A DNA stretch of 32,683 bases, from assembly GCF_004118635.1 (NCBI RefSeq), contig NZ_SDGU01000040.1, positions 1 through 32,683 on the forward strand, in the 5' to 3' direction. The position numbers were made by a program, and so were the translations under genes. The notes below the pieces were generated by a model. That model ran no database searches and was not told the origin of the DNA. It was given only the letters and a program-made list of their open reading frames with translations. The stretch is from Chlorobaculum sp. 24CR (GTDB lineage: Bacteria; Bacteroidota; Chlorobiia; Chlorobiales; Chlorobiaceae). This document shows, piece after piece, positions 8,701-16,826 of the stretch; within the stretch, counting starts at the first letter, position 1, and every line of letters begins with the position of its first letter.

Positions 8701-11700
8701 TGACATTGCGTTCACCTACGAAGAGATTGGAAACGAAACGGCCAAAATCGATCTGTTGCTCAATGCCGAGCTCAGAAACGGAGCCATCGTCTGCTGGATC
8801 GAATACAATACCGGTCTGTTTCATGCCGATACCATCGAAAGAGTCGTCAGGGATTATCTCTGGATTGCAAGTCATGCCATCCATGAAAACAGCGCTCCGG
8901 TTTCGTCCTGGCCTCTGCCCTCCATACCGGAAACCGATCTCTATGCCGGTAATGAAAAAGCGCCGGATGTCTGTTGCTGCCATCACCTTTTTGAGCGCCG
9001 GGCCGAACTGACGCCGACGCAGATCGCTGTTCGCAGCGACAACGCATCCCTGAGCTTCCGGGAGCTCAATGAACAGGCCAACCAACTAGCCCGTCTGCTC
9101 ATGCAGCGAGGAGTCGGAGCCAACACTCCCGTTGGCCTGTGCCTGCAACGAAACCTCCGCATGGTTGTCGGAATACTCGGTATTCTGAAAGCTGGAGGAT
9201 GCTATGTGCCTCTCGACAGTCACTACCCCGAAGAGCGCATTCAGTATATGGCGCGCGACTCCGGAATCAGGCTCGCGATTACCGACGAACTCTCGGCCCA
9301 TGCCTTGGCGTTCGACGAAAACCTCGATCTGCTCTTCCTCGACAGAATGCCCGATACCTCGGCGGCGCCTTCATCCGGCAGCGACAATCCGGTTTCGCGG
9401 TCAGGCCCCGAAGATACAGCCTACATCATGTACACCTCCGGTACGTCTGGAGAGCCGAAAGGGATCATCGTGCCCCACCGTGGCGTGACCAATCTTGCCG
9501 TTTCGGCGGCAGAGACTTACGGCGTTACCGGCAGAGACACGGTGCTTCAGTTTTTTTCAGTGAGTTTCGACGGATCGGTCGAAGAGATATTCATGACCCT
9601 CGCCGCCGGAGCAACGCTGCTCATCCGGACATTCGACACCGCAATCACGGTGCCCGATTTCCTTGCATACATCGAAGAGCAAACTATTTCGGTCATCGAT
9701 CTTCCGACCGCGTTCTGGAAAGAGCTCGTTCACGGAGTTTCGGTAAACGCTGCGAGGATACCGGATTGTCTCGAAACCGTCATCATTGGCGGAGAACAGG
9801 CGTCGGCTCAGGATTTCCGAAAATGGCGTCAGGCGTGCCAAGGCAAGGTCAGGGTAATAAATTCTTACGGGCCAACCGAGTGCACGGTTGTTTCGGTCTG
9901 CTGCGATCCTGAAAAGATCGCCTGTTCCTATGATGAAAACCGGGGACTCCCCATCGGAAAACCTGTCGCCGGCACACAGCTCTTTGTTGTCGATGAACAT
10001 CTGCGGCGGGTTCCTTACGGAATGCCCGGCGAACTGCTCATCGGAGGCGCCGGAGTGGCAAAGGGCTATATCAATCTTCCCGAATTGACCTCCGAGCGCT
10101 TCATTGTCAACCCTTTTCACGAACAGATGCCGCACGGGCGGCTGTACCGGACGGGAGACATCGTCCGCTCTCTTCCGGACGGCAACCTCCAGTTTCTTGG
10201 CAGAAAAGACAAGCAGGTAAAAATCAGGGGTTTCAGAATCGAACCTGGCGAGATCGAATCGCGGCTCAACCAGCATGAACAGATCAGGCAATCAGCCGTC
10301 ATCGATCTGAAAAACAATCAGGAAAAAACCGTTCTGGCCGCCTACTTCGTGTCGGAAAACAACGCTCCGGCCGCTTCGGAGTTACGCCACTATCTGGCGC
10401 AAAAAATGCCTGAGTACATGGTGCCCTCTTACTTTGTTCCGATCGAAAAAATTCCGCTGCTGCCCAACGGCAAGATCGACAGAAACGCACTCCCCCCACC
10501 CGATACCGCGCCAGAAAGAAGCAGGCCCTGCGCCGCGCCGGAAAACGACCAAGAGAGGGCGCTCGTCGAAATCTGGCAGGAGGTGCTCGGCGTGCGTCCG
10601 GTGGGAATCGACGACAATTTTTTCGACCTCGGCGGCCACTCCCTTTTGGCGGTGAGATTGTGCTCGCAGATTCAGAAAAAAATGAACCGGAAGGTGACTC
10701 TTTCCGGACTTTTTCAGAGCCTGACGATAAAAAAACTTGCCCGAACATTCAGCAACGAGGAGTCGATCACCGAATTGTCTCCCGCCGTCTGCATACACGC
10801 CGTCGATTCCGGGAGATCGCTTCCGCCACTGTTTTTCATTCATATTCTCGGTACCGGCCTGAAGTTCTGCCGACCCATCGTCAGGCGCCTCTCCCCGGAA
10901 TTGCCGGTTTACGGACTCTCCATTCATCTGCTCGAAGCGTATCCATCCGAAGGATTCAGCGCCGAGAAGCTGGCAAAGCACTATGTCCGCGAGGTCAGAA
11001 AGATTCAGCCGAAAGGCCCCTATCTGCTGGCCGGCATCTCTTTTGGAGGCATCATCGCTTTCGAGATGACCAGGGAGCTGACCCAAGCCGGAGAAACTGT
11101 CGCTCTGACAGCACTCATCGACACCAATCTGCCCGGAGCGTTTCGCGCGCCGTCAGGAAAAGAGAAAATCGGCAGTCATCGTGAAAAATTCAGAGCGGAG
11201 GGAATCGCCTATCTCTTTGGCAAATTCGGGGAGGTGCTGAAATACAAATGGTTTGATTTCGTCGATGAGTGTAACCTGCTCTATTCTCGACTCCAGTTAC
11301 GCTTTTACACCCTTCGGGCAGGCGGCGCCCTTCCGGTTCATCTCAAGGAGTTCACGGCCAACAATCAGAACGAGGATGCCCTGCGCCGCTATCAGCCAAG
11401 CCCGTGCGACAGCAGCGTCACCCTGTTCAAAAGTAAGGAACGGTTCTACGATGACAACGTTTTTTCCGGCCCTCAATTTGGATGGGGAGCGATTGCGACA
11501 GGAGGCGTCGAAATTATCGATTGTCCGGGCGATCACTTCGGCATGCTTGCGGAGCCTCATGTCGGAACACTGGCAATGAAGCTGATGCAGTCCATTGAAA
11601 AAAGCCTGAAAAAGAAGAAGCCGGTTCCAGAAACGGCAAAAGAGGAGATTGTCATCCGGAGTGCCGAAACAGGAGACCGCCTGCTCTTCAGGGATATTTC

Positions 11701-12154
11701 ACTCCGTTCGATCAGAGAGTCCCCCGATGCTTTTGTGGCCACCCTCGATCAGGTTCAGAACGAACCGCTGGACTATTGGGAGCAACTGTTCGATTTCATC
11801 ATCGACTCCCCGCTCGACAACATGTTTCTGGCCTTTCTCGGCCAGAGATGCCTCGGTTTTACCGCCGCGAGAATCGACGCGAACGATCCGGCTCTATCCG
11901 AACTGCGCTGGATGTGGGTTGACCGCGACTTCAGGGGAAAAGGAGTCGGCGTTCGTCTGCTCGACAAAGCCACCGAATGGACGGATTCACGAGGCTCCCG
12001 GAAAATGGAGCTTTGGGTGTCCGAAACCCAGAAAGCTGCCATTCGGCTCTACGCATCGAAGGGCTTCGTCGAAACAGGAGAGAGCGGCTTTTTGCGTCCG
12101 GGGTCTCCGTTGCGCGCAAGAAAAATGGTTTACCAAACTCAAGGGTGCCGCTAA
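5714..12154 (+). CDS. Nonribosomal peptide synthetase, A-T-C-A-T-TE-GNAT
   Basis: A 2146-residue two-module peptide synthetase. Order: adenylation 1 (about 5-540; YVIYTSGTTGNPKG, NGYGPTETT), thiolation 1 (DDNFFSFGGHSL, carrier Ser 575), condensation (about 620-1050; HHLIIDGWG with the catalytic His pair at 766-767), adenylation 2 (about 1090-1590; YIMYTSGTSGEPKG, NSYGPTECT), thiolation 2 (DDNFFDLGGHSL, carrier Ser 1643), thioesterase (about 1690-1950; GISFGG with Ser 1776, Asp in LIDTN, His in GDHFG), then a GNAT acetyltransferase domain (about 1975-2140; DRDFRGKGVGVRLLDKA). There is no leading condensation domain, so module 1 should load the first amino acid and the product should be a dipeptide, released or cyclised by the thioesterase. 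By my reading the pocket residues are D-V-Y-Y-L-G-G-I-C and D-G-E-D-I-G-S-V-V; I cannot name the substrates. A phosphopantetheinyl transferase must be supplied from elsewhere. ATG 5714 is preferred over GTG 5660. Confidence 0.93.
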   Translation: MKQQTTNIENRYGIETPLRYYDLFLCLHELFQKQAVLYPDHPAVIDADGALTYSELNERADHIADALIRKGIAPGSRIGLCATRSCRTVAGLLGILKAGCAWAPLDPAYPSERLGYIIDDSALSQILTQQHFSETLSFCPSSLLLLIDDDMVDSSATGPPAPVKTASGESAYVIYTSGTTGNPKGVCCHHKGVVNLLDDFQQRRMLGSDDRCSWWTTLNFDVSVYEIFSPLLAGATLLIVPDPVRIDSSALMEWLHLNHVTSTYLPPMMVADLAEWARQRPGESRLRRLLTGVEPIPSKVLLRLQRSLPELTIINGYGPTETTICATLFTPDPDTLLDETAPIGKAVQNMHISLLDENGNPVANGQTGEIHIGGVGVSSGYLNRPELNEALFVPDPAHRNEGCRMYRTGDLAFALPDGELVFAGRKDAQFKFMGYRIEPGEIEAVLKRHDGVRDAVVILREDEPGSKKLVAYCVAEPSGKLKPKALHAFAEGALPAYMIPGAFVFVSEIPMTPNGKTDRKALPPPARSDYVQEETAILAAPGSSLEQELSAVFAKILGMTAVGVDDNFFSFGGHSLMATSLCSQIRNRWNVDIPLAFVFENPTVKQIAKEIARKEKTLDLTDAITPSEAGRSIFPASLIQKGIWLMLQYQEEGTLFNIPVVVRFAGPLHAGHLAKAFDFLITRHDSLRTVFEIVDEELVQKVLPSMAVKMTVENLSDYPPDKQSAELEKIRIKEGRHQFTLETGPLLKLHLVIVGENEFQLFLTFHHLIIDGWGASLFFRELAVACEAFAGGTTPVLPDKKISYGDFSLWQRERLQNGLLREQIQYWIDRLKGASFIQNIPYDYSKPSTSAFSGARSWFTIPSERTASISDYCKQNRCTLFMYLMTAFQMLIRRYTGASDIVTGTTIANRNHPDTESIVGLIANTLAIRTDFTGDPAFPELLMQVRKASLEAFDHQDAPFELVVENIVRQHGRDHHPVLQNLFILQNTPEANFHAGDIAFTYEEIGNETAKIDLLLNAELRNGAIVCWIEYNTGLFHADTIERVVRDYLWIASHAIHENSAPVSSWPLPSIPETDLYAGNEKAPDVCCCHHLFERRAELTPTQIAVRSDNASLSFRELNEQANQLARLLMQRGVGANTPVGLCLQRNLRMVVGILGILKAGGCYVPLDSHYPEERIQYMARDSGIRLAITDELSAHALAFDENLDLLFLDRMPDTSAAPSSGSDNPVSRSGPEDTAYIMYTSGTSGEPKGIIVPHRGVTNLAVSAAETYGVTGRDTVLQFFSVSFDGSVEEIFMTLAAGATLLIRTFDTAITVPDFLAYIEEQTISVIDLPTAFWKELVHGVSVNAARIPDCLETVIIGGEQASAQDFRKWRQACQGKVRVINSYGPTECTVVSVCCDPEKIACSYDENRGLPIGKPVAGTQLFVVDEHLRRVPYGMPGELLIGGAGVAKGYINLPELTSERFIVNPFHEQMPHGRLYRTGDIVRSLPDGNLQFLGRKDKQVKIRGFRIEPGEIESRLNQHEQIRQSAVIDLKNNQEKTVLAAYFVSENNAPAASELRHYLAQKMPEYMVPSYFVPIEKIPLLPNGKIDRNALPPPDTAPERSRPCAAPENDQERALVEIWQEVLGVRPVGIDDNFFDLGGHSLLAVRLCSQIQKKMNRKVTLSGLFQSLTIKKLARTFSNEESITELSPAVCIHAVDSGRSLPPLFFIHILGTGLKFCRPIVRRLSPELPVYGLSIHLLEAYPSEGFSAEKLAKHYVREVRKIQPKGPYLLAGISFGGIIAFEMTRELTQAGETVALTALIDTNLPGAFRAPSGKEKIGSHREKFRAEGIAYLFGKFGEVLKYKWFDFVDECNLLYSRLQLRFYTLRAGGALPVHLKEFTANNQNEDALRRYQPSPCDSSVTLFKSKERFYDDNVFSGPQFGWGAIATGGVEIIDCPGDHFGMLAEPHVGTLAMKLMQSIEKSLKKKKPVPETAKEEIVIRSAETGDRLLFRDISLRSIRESPDAFVATLDQVQNEPLDYWEQLFDFIIDSPLDNMFLAFLGQRCLGFTAARIDANDPALSELRWMWVDRDFRGKGVGVRLLDKATEWTDSRGSRKMELWVSETQKAAIRLYASKGFVETGESGFLRPGSPLRARKMVYQTQGCR

Positions 12155-12166
12155 AAAGTGTCATGA

Positions 12167-12456
12167 GCGATCAGGGCGCAAGGCTGCGCGCTGGAGGACG
12201 ATCCTCCGAAGATGGAGATTTGAAAGGGTGAGGCGCTTGAAAGGGGTCCTCTTTCTTCAGACTCTTTTCCTATAGGACCTATAAGACCTATAAGTCCTAT
12301 AAGAAGAAAGACCGATGCGAAGCGCCGCGCTGTTCGACTTCACACATACCCCCGCAAATGCCTGCCCGTGAGGGAAGCTTCGCAGGCGGCGATCTGTTCC
12401 GGCGTTCCAACCGCTACCACTTCGCCGCCGCGCACGCCTGCGCCGGGGCCGAGGTC
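12167..12456. repeat. Right copy of the direct repeat flanking the peptide synthetase
   Basis: Starts 12 bases after the synthetase stop codon with a remnant of the last 18 codons of the hypothetical gene at 4995-5303 (final residues ALEDDPPKMEI plus stop). It continues through the TATAGGACC hairpin and into the functional uvrA 3' end. A 17-base insertion bounded by TTGAAAG words follows the remnant's stop codon and is absent from the left copy. Confidence 0.9.
12264..12310. terminator. TATAGGACC hairpin, probable terminator of uvrA and the synthetase
   Basis: The diverged second version of the hairpin at 5327-5382: CTATAGGAC at the left pairs with GTCCTATAAG at the right around TATAAGACC repeats. 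It lies between the convergent synthetase and uvrA genes. The stem is weaker than in the left copy. Confidence 0.5.
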
Positions 12457-15216
12457 GATGATCCAGTCGGCTTGCTTGATGATGTCGGGGTTGTGCTCGA
12501 TGATAACCAGCGTGTTACCGCGCGCCAAGAGCTCCTCGAAGCAGCGCACGAGTTTGGAGATGTCGTCGAAGTGCAGGCCGGTGGTGGGTTCATCGAAGAT
12601 GAAGAGCGTGTTGCTCACGTCGGAGCGCGAAATGAAGTGCGCGAGCTTGAGCCGCTGCGCCTCGCCGCCGGAGAGGGTGCTGGAGGACTGGCCGAGGCGG
12701 ATGTACTCCAGACCGACATCCTGCAAGACCTGGAGCTTTTTCCGGATCGACTTCTCCGGCCCGAAAAAGGTGATCGCCTCCTCGACGGTCAGGTCGAGCA
12801 CCTCGGCGATGGAGAGGCCGTTGTACTTCACCTCCAGCGTCGAGGCCTTGTAGCGCTTGCCCTCGCACTCCTCGCACACCGCCTCGATGTCGGCCAGGAA
12901 CTGCATCTCGATCTTCACCGTGCCTTCGCCCGCGCAGGTTTCGCAGCGCCCGCCGGGGATGTTGAACGAGAAGTAGCCGGGCTTCCACTTGCGGGCTTTG
13001 CTCTCGCGGGTCGCAGCGAAGAGCTGGCGTATGTCGTCAAAAATTTTCAGGTAGGTCGCCGGATTGCTGCGGCTCGATTTGCCGATGGGCGACTGATCGA
13101 CATGCTCGACATGCTCGATCAGCTCGATGCCCGAAATGGCGCGGTGCGTACCCACCCTCTCCCGCGAACCCTCTTTTTCGCGGATGATGCCGAGCTTGAG
13201 AATGTCGTTGACCAGCGTCGATTTGCCCGAACCGCTCACGCCGGTGATGCAGGTCATGACGCCAAGCGGGAACTTGACGTCGATGTTGCGCAGGTTGTTC
13301 TGCATCGCGCCGGTGATTTCGATGCAGCGCGAAAAGTCCGGCTTGCGCCGTTCGGCGGGCACGGCGATCTGCTTGCGGCCCGCGAGGTAGTCGGCGGTCA
13401 GCGAACCTTCGGCTCCGGCCATTGCCGAGGGCGGGCCGTGGAACACCACCTCGCCGCCGAGCCTTCCGGCGCGCGGGCCGAGGTCGATCACCTCGTCGGC
13501 AGCCTCGATGATTTCACGGTCGTGCTCGACCACCACCACCGTGTTGCCGAGGTCGCGCAGCCGCTTGAGCAGCGCCACGAGCCGCGCCGAGTCGCTCTGG
13601 TGCAGGCCGATGCTCGGCTCGTCGAGAATGTAGATCGCCCCCACCAGCGGCGAGCCGAGCGAGGTCGAAAGGTTGATGCGCTGGAACTCGCCGCCACTCA
13701 GCGTATGGGTCAGCCGATCGAGCGTCAGGTAGTCGAGACCGACATCCATCAGGTAGCCGATGCGCTTGTCGATTTCGCGCAGCACCGAGTCGGCCACGGA
13801 GCGGTCGAAGGGCGAAATTTCGAGCGCGGCGAAAAAGGCCTGCGCGTCGGCGATGGTCATGCGCACGACTTCGCCGATATTCCTGCCGGAGACCCGCACC
13901 TGCAAGGCGTCGGGATTGAGCCGCGCCCCCTCGCACTCCGGGCAGGTAGCGTAGCCCCGGTAGCGACTCAGGAAGACGCGGTAGTGCACCTTGTAACCCG
14001 CGTCCTTTTCGATCTCATCGAAAAATGGACGCACGCCCTTGAAGCTCCGCTCCGGAATCCCCTTCCAGACCATTTCGCGATGCAGGCGGCTCAACTTTTC
14101 GTACGGCGCATCGACCGGAATACCCACATCGGGCGCGATTTTCAGCAACTGCCTGCGGTACCACGAATACTTCTCGGAGTTCCAGCACGAAATCGCCCCC
14201 TCCTTGAGCGAAAGCGACTTGTCGGGAATCACCGCATCCTCGTCGATGCCCGCGATCCGCCCGAACCCCTGGCACGCCGTGCAGGCTCCGATGGGCGAGT
14301 TGAAAGCGAAGAGCTGCGGCGACGGCTCCTGATAGAGCAGACCATTGAGTTCCAGCCGGTCGCTGAAGCGGAACTCCTTGCCTCCAGCAACGCGGATGAC
14401 CGCCTGGCCGCTCGACTCGGCGAAGCAGGTCTCGGCGGCCTGCGCGACGCGGCTGTAGATCTTCTCATCCTTTTTGGCCACGAACCGGTCAACCAGCACG
14501 AGCAGCTTCGCGAGCTCGTCGCGCTTGAGCTTTTCGACTCCGGCGCGAGACTTCTCGTCCGAAATATCGAGGACGCTCTCATCTTTCAGCAGCCTGAAAA
14601 ATCCCTTCTGCAACAGATTTTTCAGCTCGTCCGACACCGAGCGATCCTTGTTGCGCAGATCGTGATGGCTCGGAAAGGGAAAGCCGACGTAAAAGCGCGT
14701 ACCGTCGTCGAAAAATCGCGCCTGCAAACTCACATCTTCCGGCGTGTGTTTCAGCACCAGCTCGCCGGTGTCGCGAGAGTAGATTTTGCCGATGCGCGCG
14801 TAGAGCAGCCGCAGATAGTCGTAGATTTCCGAGACGGTGCCGACCGTCGAGCGCGGATTTTTCGGGATCGCCTTCTGCTCGATGGCAATGGCTGGCGCGA
14901 TCCCCTCGACCGTCTCGATCTCCGGCTTGGGCATCCGTTCGAGGAACTGCCGCACGTAGGCCGAGAGCGACTCGACGTAGCGCCGGTGCCCCTCGGCGTA
15001 GAGCGTGTCGAACGCCAGGCTCGACTTGCCGGAGCCGCTCAGGCCGGTCAGCACGACGAATTTGTTCCGAGGAATGCGGACGGAGACATGCTTGAGGTTG
15101 TGCGTCGAAACGCCGCCAAGCACGATGTCCGGAAGCCGGTTTTCAGCGCCGTTTTCAGGAGTGGATGTTGCGTTCGTTTCCGGAAGTTGCGCGTTGGGGG
15201 TCTCGGTGGATGACAT
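12340..15216 (-). CDS. uvrA: Excinuclease ABC subunit A (UvrA)
   Basis: A 958-residue damage-recognition ATPase of nucleotide excision repair, acting with UvrB and UvrC. It contains two ABC-type ATPase modules: a Walker A at 58-65 (GLSGSGKS) and a second near residue 655 (GVSGSGKS). There are two signature motifs (LSGGEFQRI and LSGGEAQRLKLA) and Walker B motifs YILDEPSIGLH and FIFDEPTTGLH. The C-terminal zinc finger is intact (CETC, 19 residues, CEEC). The first zinc finger lacks its leading CxxC pair: LELN stands where other UvrAs have CPxC, although GACTACQG remains. I recall this as common in Bacteroidota-type UvrA. ATG 15216 is chosen over an in-frame start at 15270. The 3' end lies in the duplicated segment flanking the synthetase. 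Confidence 0.96.
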   Translation of the reverse strand: MSSTETPNAQLPETNATSTPENGAENRLPDIVLGGVSTHNLKHVSVRIPRNKFVVLTGLSGSGKSSLAFDTLYAEGHRRYVESLSAYVRQFLERMPKPEIETVEGIAPAIAIEQKAIPKNPRSTVGTVSEIYDYLRLLYARIGKIYSRDTGELVLKHTPEDVSLQARFFDDGTRFYVGFPFPSHHDLRNKDRSVSDELKNLLQKGFFRLLKDESVLDISDEKSRAGVEKLKRDELAKLLVLVDRFVAKKDEKIYSRVAQAAETCFAESSGQAVIRVAGGKEFRFSDRLELNGLLYQEPSPQLFAFNSPIGACTACQGFGRIAGIDEDAVIPDKSLSLKEGAISCWNSEKYSWYRRQLLKIAPDVGIPVDAPYEKLSRLHREMVWKGIPERSFKGVRPFFDEIEKDAGYKVHYRVFLSRYRGYATCPECEGARLNPDALQVRVSGRNIGEVVRMTIADAQAFFAALEISPFDRSVADSVLREIDKRIGYLMDVGLDYLTLDRLTHTLSGGEFQRINLSTSLGSPLVGAIYILDEPSIGLHQSDSARLVALLKRLRDLGNTVVVVEHDREIIEAADEVIDLGPRAGRLGGEVVFHGPPSAMAGAEGSLTADYLAGRKQIAVPAERRKPDFSRCIEITGAMQNNLRNIDVKFPLGVMTCITGVSGSGKSTLVNDILKLGIIREKEGSRERVGTHRAISGIELIEHVEHVDQSPIGKSSRSNPATYLKIFDDIRQLFAATRESKARKWKPGYFSFNIPGGRCETCAGEGTVKIEMQFLADIEAVCEECEGKRYKASTLEVKYNGLSIAEVLDLTVEEAITFFGPEKSIRKKLQVLQDVGLEYIRLGQSSSTLSGGEAQRLKLAHFISRSDVSNTLFIFDEPTTGLHFDDISKLVRCFEELLARGNTLVIIEHNPDIIKQADWIIDLGPGAGVRGGEVVAVGTPEQIAACEASLTGRHLRGYV

Positions 15217-15379
15217 GAAATGCGGTGATAACTTGCTTGCTGTAAACGGATAACCGGAAATCAGGCGCATGGCGGAGCGCCGACGCTCTCACCGGCCATC
15301 CATGCGGCTGTCAGATAATAAACGAAACAATCTCCGTTTGGCGGAACAGGATGCCGAAAAATTGCGCAATCACGGAAGT

Positions 15380-15790
15380 TTACCGGTATTTGTCGAGCAG
15401 CATGGCGACGGTCGTTTCGGCCAGGAGATCGTGGATTCTTTTCTGGAGGTTGAACATGTAGCCTTTGTGGGTGCAGCTCGTCTCGATTTCGCACTGGCAA
15501 TCATCGCCGGAGCAGCGCATCAGGTGCGGCTCGCCCTCGATGGCCACGCCGATGTCGCCAACGGTGATCTCTCCGGGAACCTTGGCGAGCGTATAGCCGC
15601 CCTTGACCCCCTGCACCGACCGGGTGATGCCCGCCTTGTTCAGGCTCTGCATCGCCTTGGCGAGGAACACTTGGGAAAAGCCGATTTCGACGGCCAGCTC
15701 CTTGACCGTCACCACCCGCTCGGGGCCTTTCATGGCCAGGTAGGTCACAGCGTGCAGGCCGTATTCAAATTTTCTGGATACTTGCAGCAT
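15380..15790 (-). CDS. Rrf2-family transcriptional regulator, probable iron-sulfur sensor
   Basis: A 136-residue winged-helix protein starting MLQVSRKFEYGLHAVTYLAM, the standard Rrf2 N-terminus, with the recognition region VTVKELAVEIGFSQVFLAKA and wing SVQGVKGGYTLAK. Cysteines at 93, 98, 100 and 106 (RCSGDDCQC...C) match the cluster-binding region of IscR, NsrR and RsrR-like members, so an iron-sulfur cluster sensing iron, oxidative or nitrosative stress is likely. The in-frame upstream start at 15832 would add 14 residues not found in the family. No iscS or suf genes are nearby. It is divergent from the alpha/beta hydrolase across 154 bases, so that gene or its own promoter may be the target. 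Confidence 0.9.
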   Translation of the reverse strand: MLQVSRKFEYGLHAVTYLAMKGPERVVTVKELAVEIGFSQVFLAKAMQSLNKAGITRSVQGVKGGYTLAKVPGEITVGDIGVAIEGEPHLMRCSGDDCQCEIETSCTHKGYMFNLQKRIHDLLAETTVAMLLDKYR

Positions 15791-15944
15791 AAGCGAAAAG
15801 AGGAGTGATGGGAAAACAGGATAAACCCGCACCTGTTTCAGGAAATTCCCCGATCCACCTTTATTCTTTCGGACTTCGGATTATATTTTATCAGCATTGC
15901 AATCATATCAATCGCCTTTGACCGGCACAGTTCCTACCCGACGC

Positions 15945-16814
15945 ATGAAAACACCATCGCAAGACCGCTGGTTCATCTGGCAGCTCTCCGAAGAGATCGA
16001 AGCAAAAATACGCTATCGCGAATACGGCCCGGAGGAGGCCCGAAATACGCCGCTGCTCTTCATCCACGGCTACGGTGGCATGATCGAGCACTGGAGCGAC
16101 AACATCCCTTCGTTCAGCGACCGCTACCGGATTTACGCCATGGATCTGATCGGCTTCGGCCAGTCCGGCAAGCCAAACGTGCGCTACAGCCTGGCGCTCT
16201 TCGCGGCGCAGATCAAGGCGTTCATGCATCTGAAAAAGCTGGAAAAGGTTATTCTGGTGGGTCACTCGATGGGCGCGGCCAGCAGCATCATCTACGCGCA
16301 TCACAATCCGGAAAGCGTCCGGGCGCTCGTCTTGGCCAATCCATCCGGCCTGTATGGCGACAGCATGGATGGCATGGCCAAGGTCTTCTTCGGGCTGGTC
16401 GGCTCGCCGCTGATCGGCGAAATGCTCTTTGCGGCCTTCGCCAATCCGGTCGGCGTCAGCCAGAGCCTCACCCCGACCTACTTCAACCAGAAAAAGGTCG
16501 ATCTCGGCCTCATCAACCAGTTCTCGCGCCCGTTGCAGGATCGCGGGGCGATGTTCTCGTACCTGTCGCCCTCGAAACGGCCGCAAGACTTTCTGCTCGA
16601 CGGCCTCAAGCCCTGCAACTACAAGGGCGACGCCTGGCTGCTCTGGGGCGCGGAAGACACCGCCCTGCCGCCGCACAAGATCATTCCGGAGTTTCAGGAG
16701 CTGCTTCCGCAGGCGGGCGCCTACATCATTCCCAAAGCGGGCCACTGCATCCACCACGACGCGCACGAGCACTTCAACGCACGGCTCGCGCAGCTTCTCC
16801 TCCAACTGGAGTGA
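15945..16814 (+). CDS. Alpha/beta-fold hydrolase
   Basis: A 289-residue alpha/beta hydrolase. The oxyanion-hole region is FIHGYGG, the nucleophile elbow is VGHSMGAA (Ser 108), the acid is probably the Asp in WGAEDTALP, and the His is in KAGHCIHHD near the C-terminus: a complete catalytic triad. No signal peptide is seen, so it is cytoplasmic. The substrate is unknown. The cap-region sequence resembles cyanobacterial and plastid hydrolases, some of which act on chlorophyll esters; in a chlorophototroph that is an idea rather than a call. ATG 15945 is chosen because the frame upstream begins with a TTG and adds unrelated residues. The insertion sequence begins 12 bases after the stop codon. Confidence 0.88.
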   Translation: MKTPSQDRWFIWQLSEEIEAKIRYREYGPEEARNTPLLFIHGYGGMIEHWSDNIPSFSDRYRIYAMDLIGFGQSGKPNVRYSLALFAAQIKAFMHLKKLEKVILVGHSMGAASSIIYAHHNPESVRALVLANPSGLYGDSMDGMAKVFFGLVGSPLIGEMLFAAFANPVGVSQSLTPTYFNQKKVDLGLINQFSRPLQDRGAMFSYLSPSKRPQDFLLDGLKPCNYKGDAWLLWGAEDTALPPHKIIPEFQELLPQAGAYIIPKAGHCIHHDAHEHFNARLAQLLLQLE

Positions 16815-16826
16815 AGCTGAGAATTA

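Noticed and set aside
12358-15213. 951-codon open frame antisense to uvrA
   Set aside because: A codon shadow of uvrA. Long antisense frames are expected in GC-rich genes with this codon bias.
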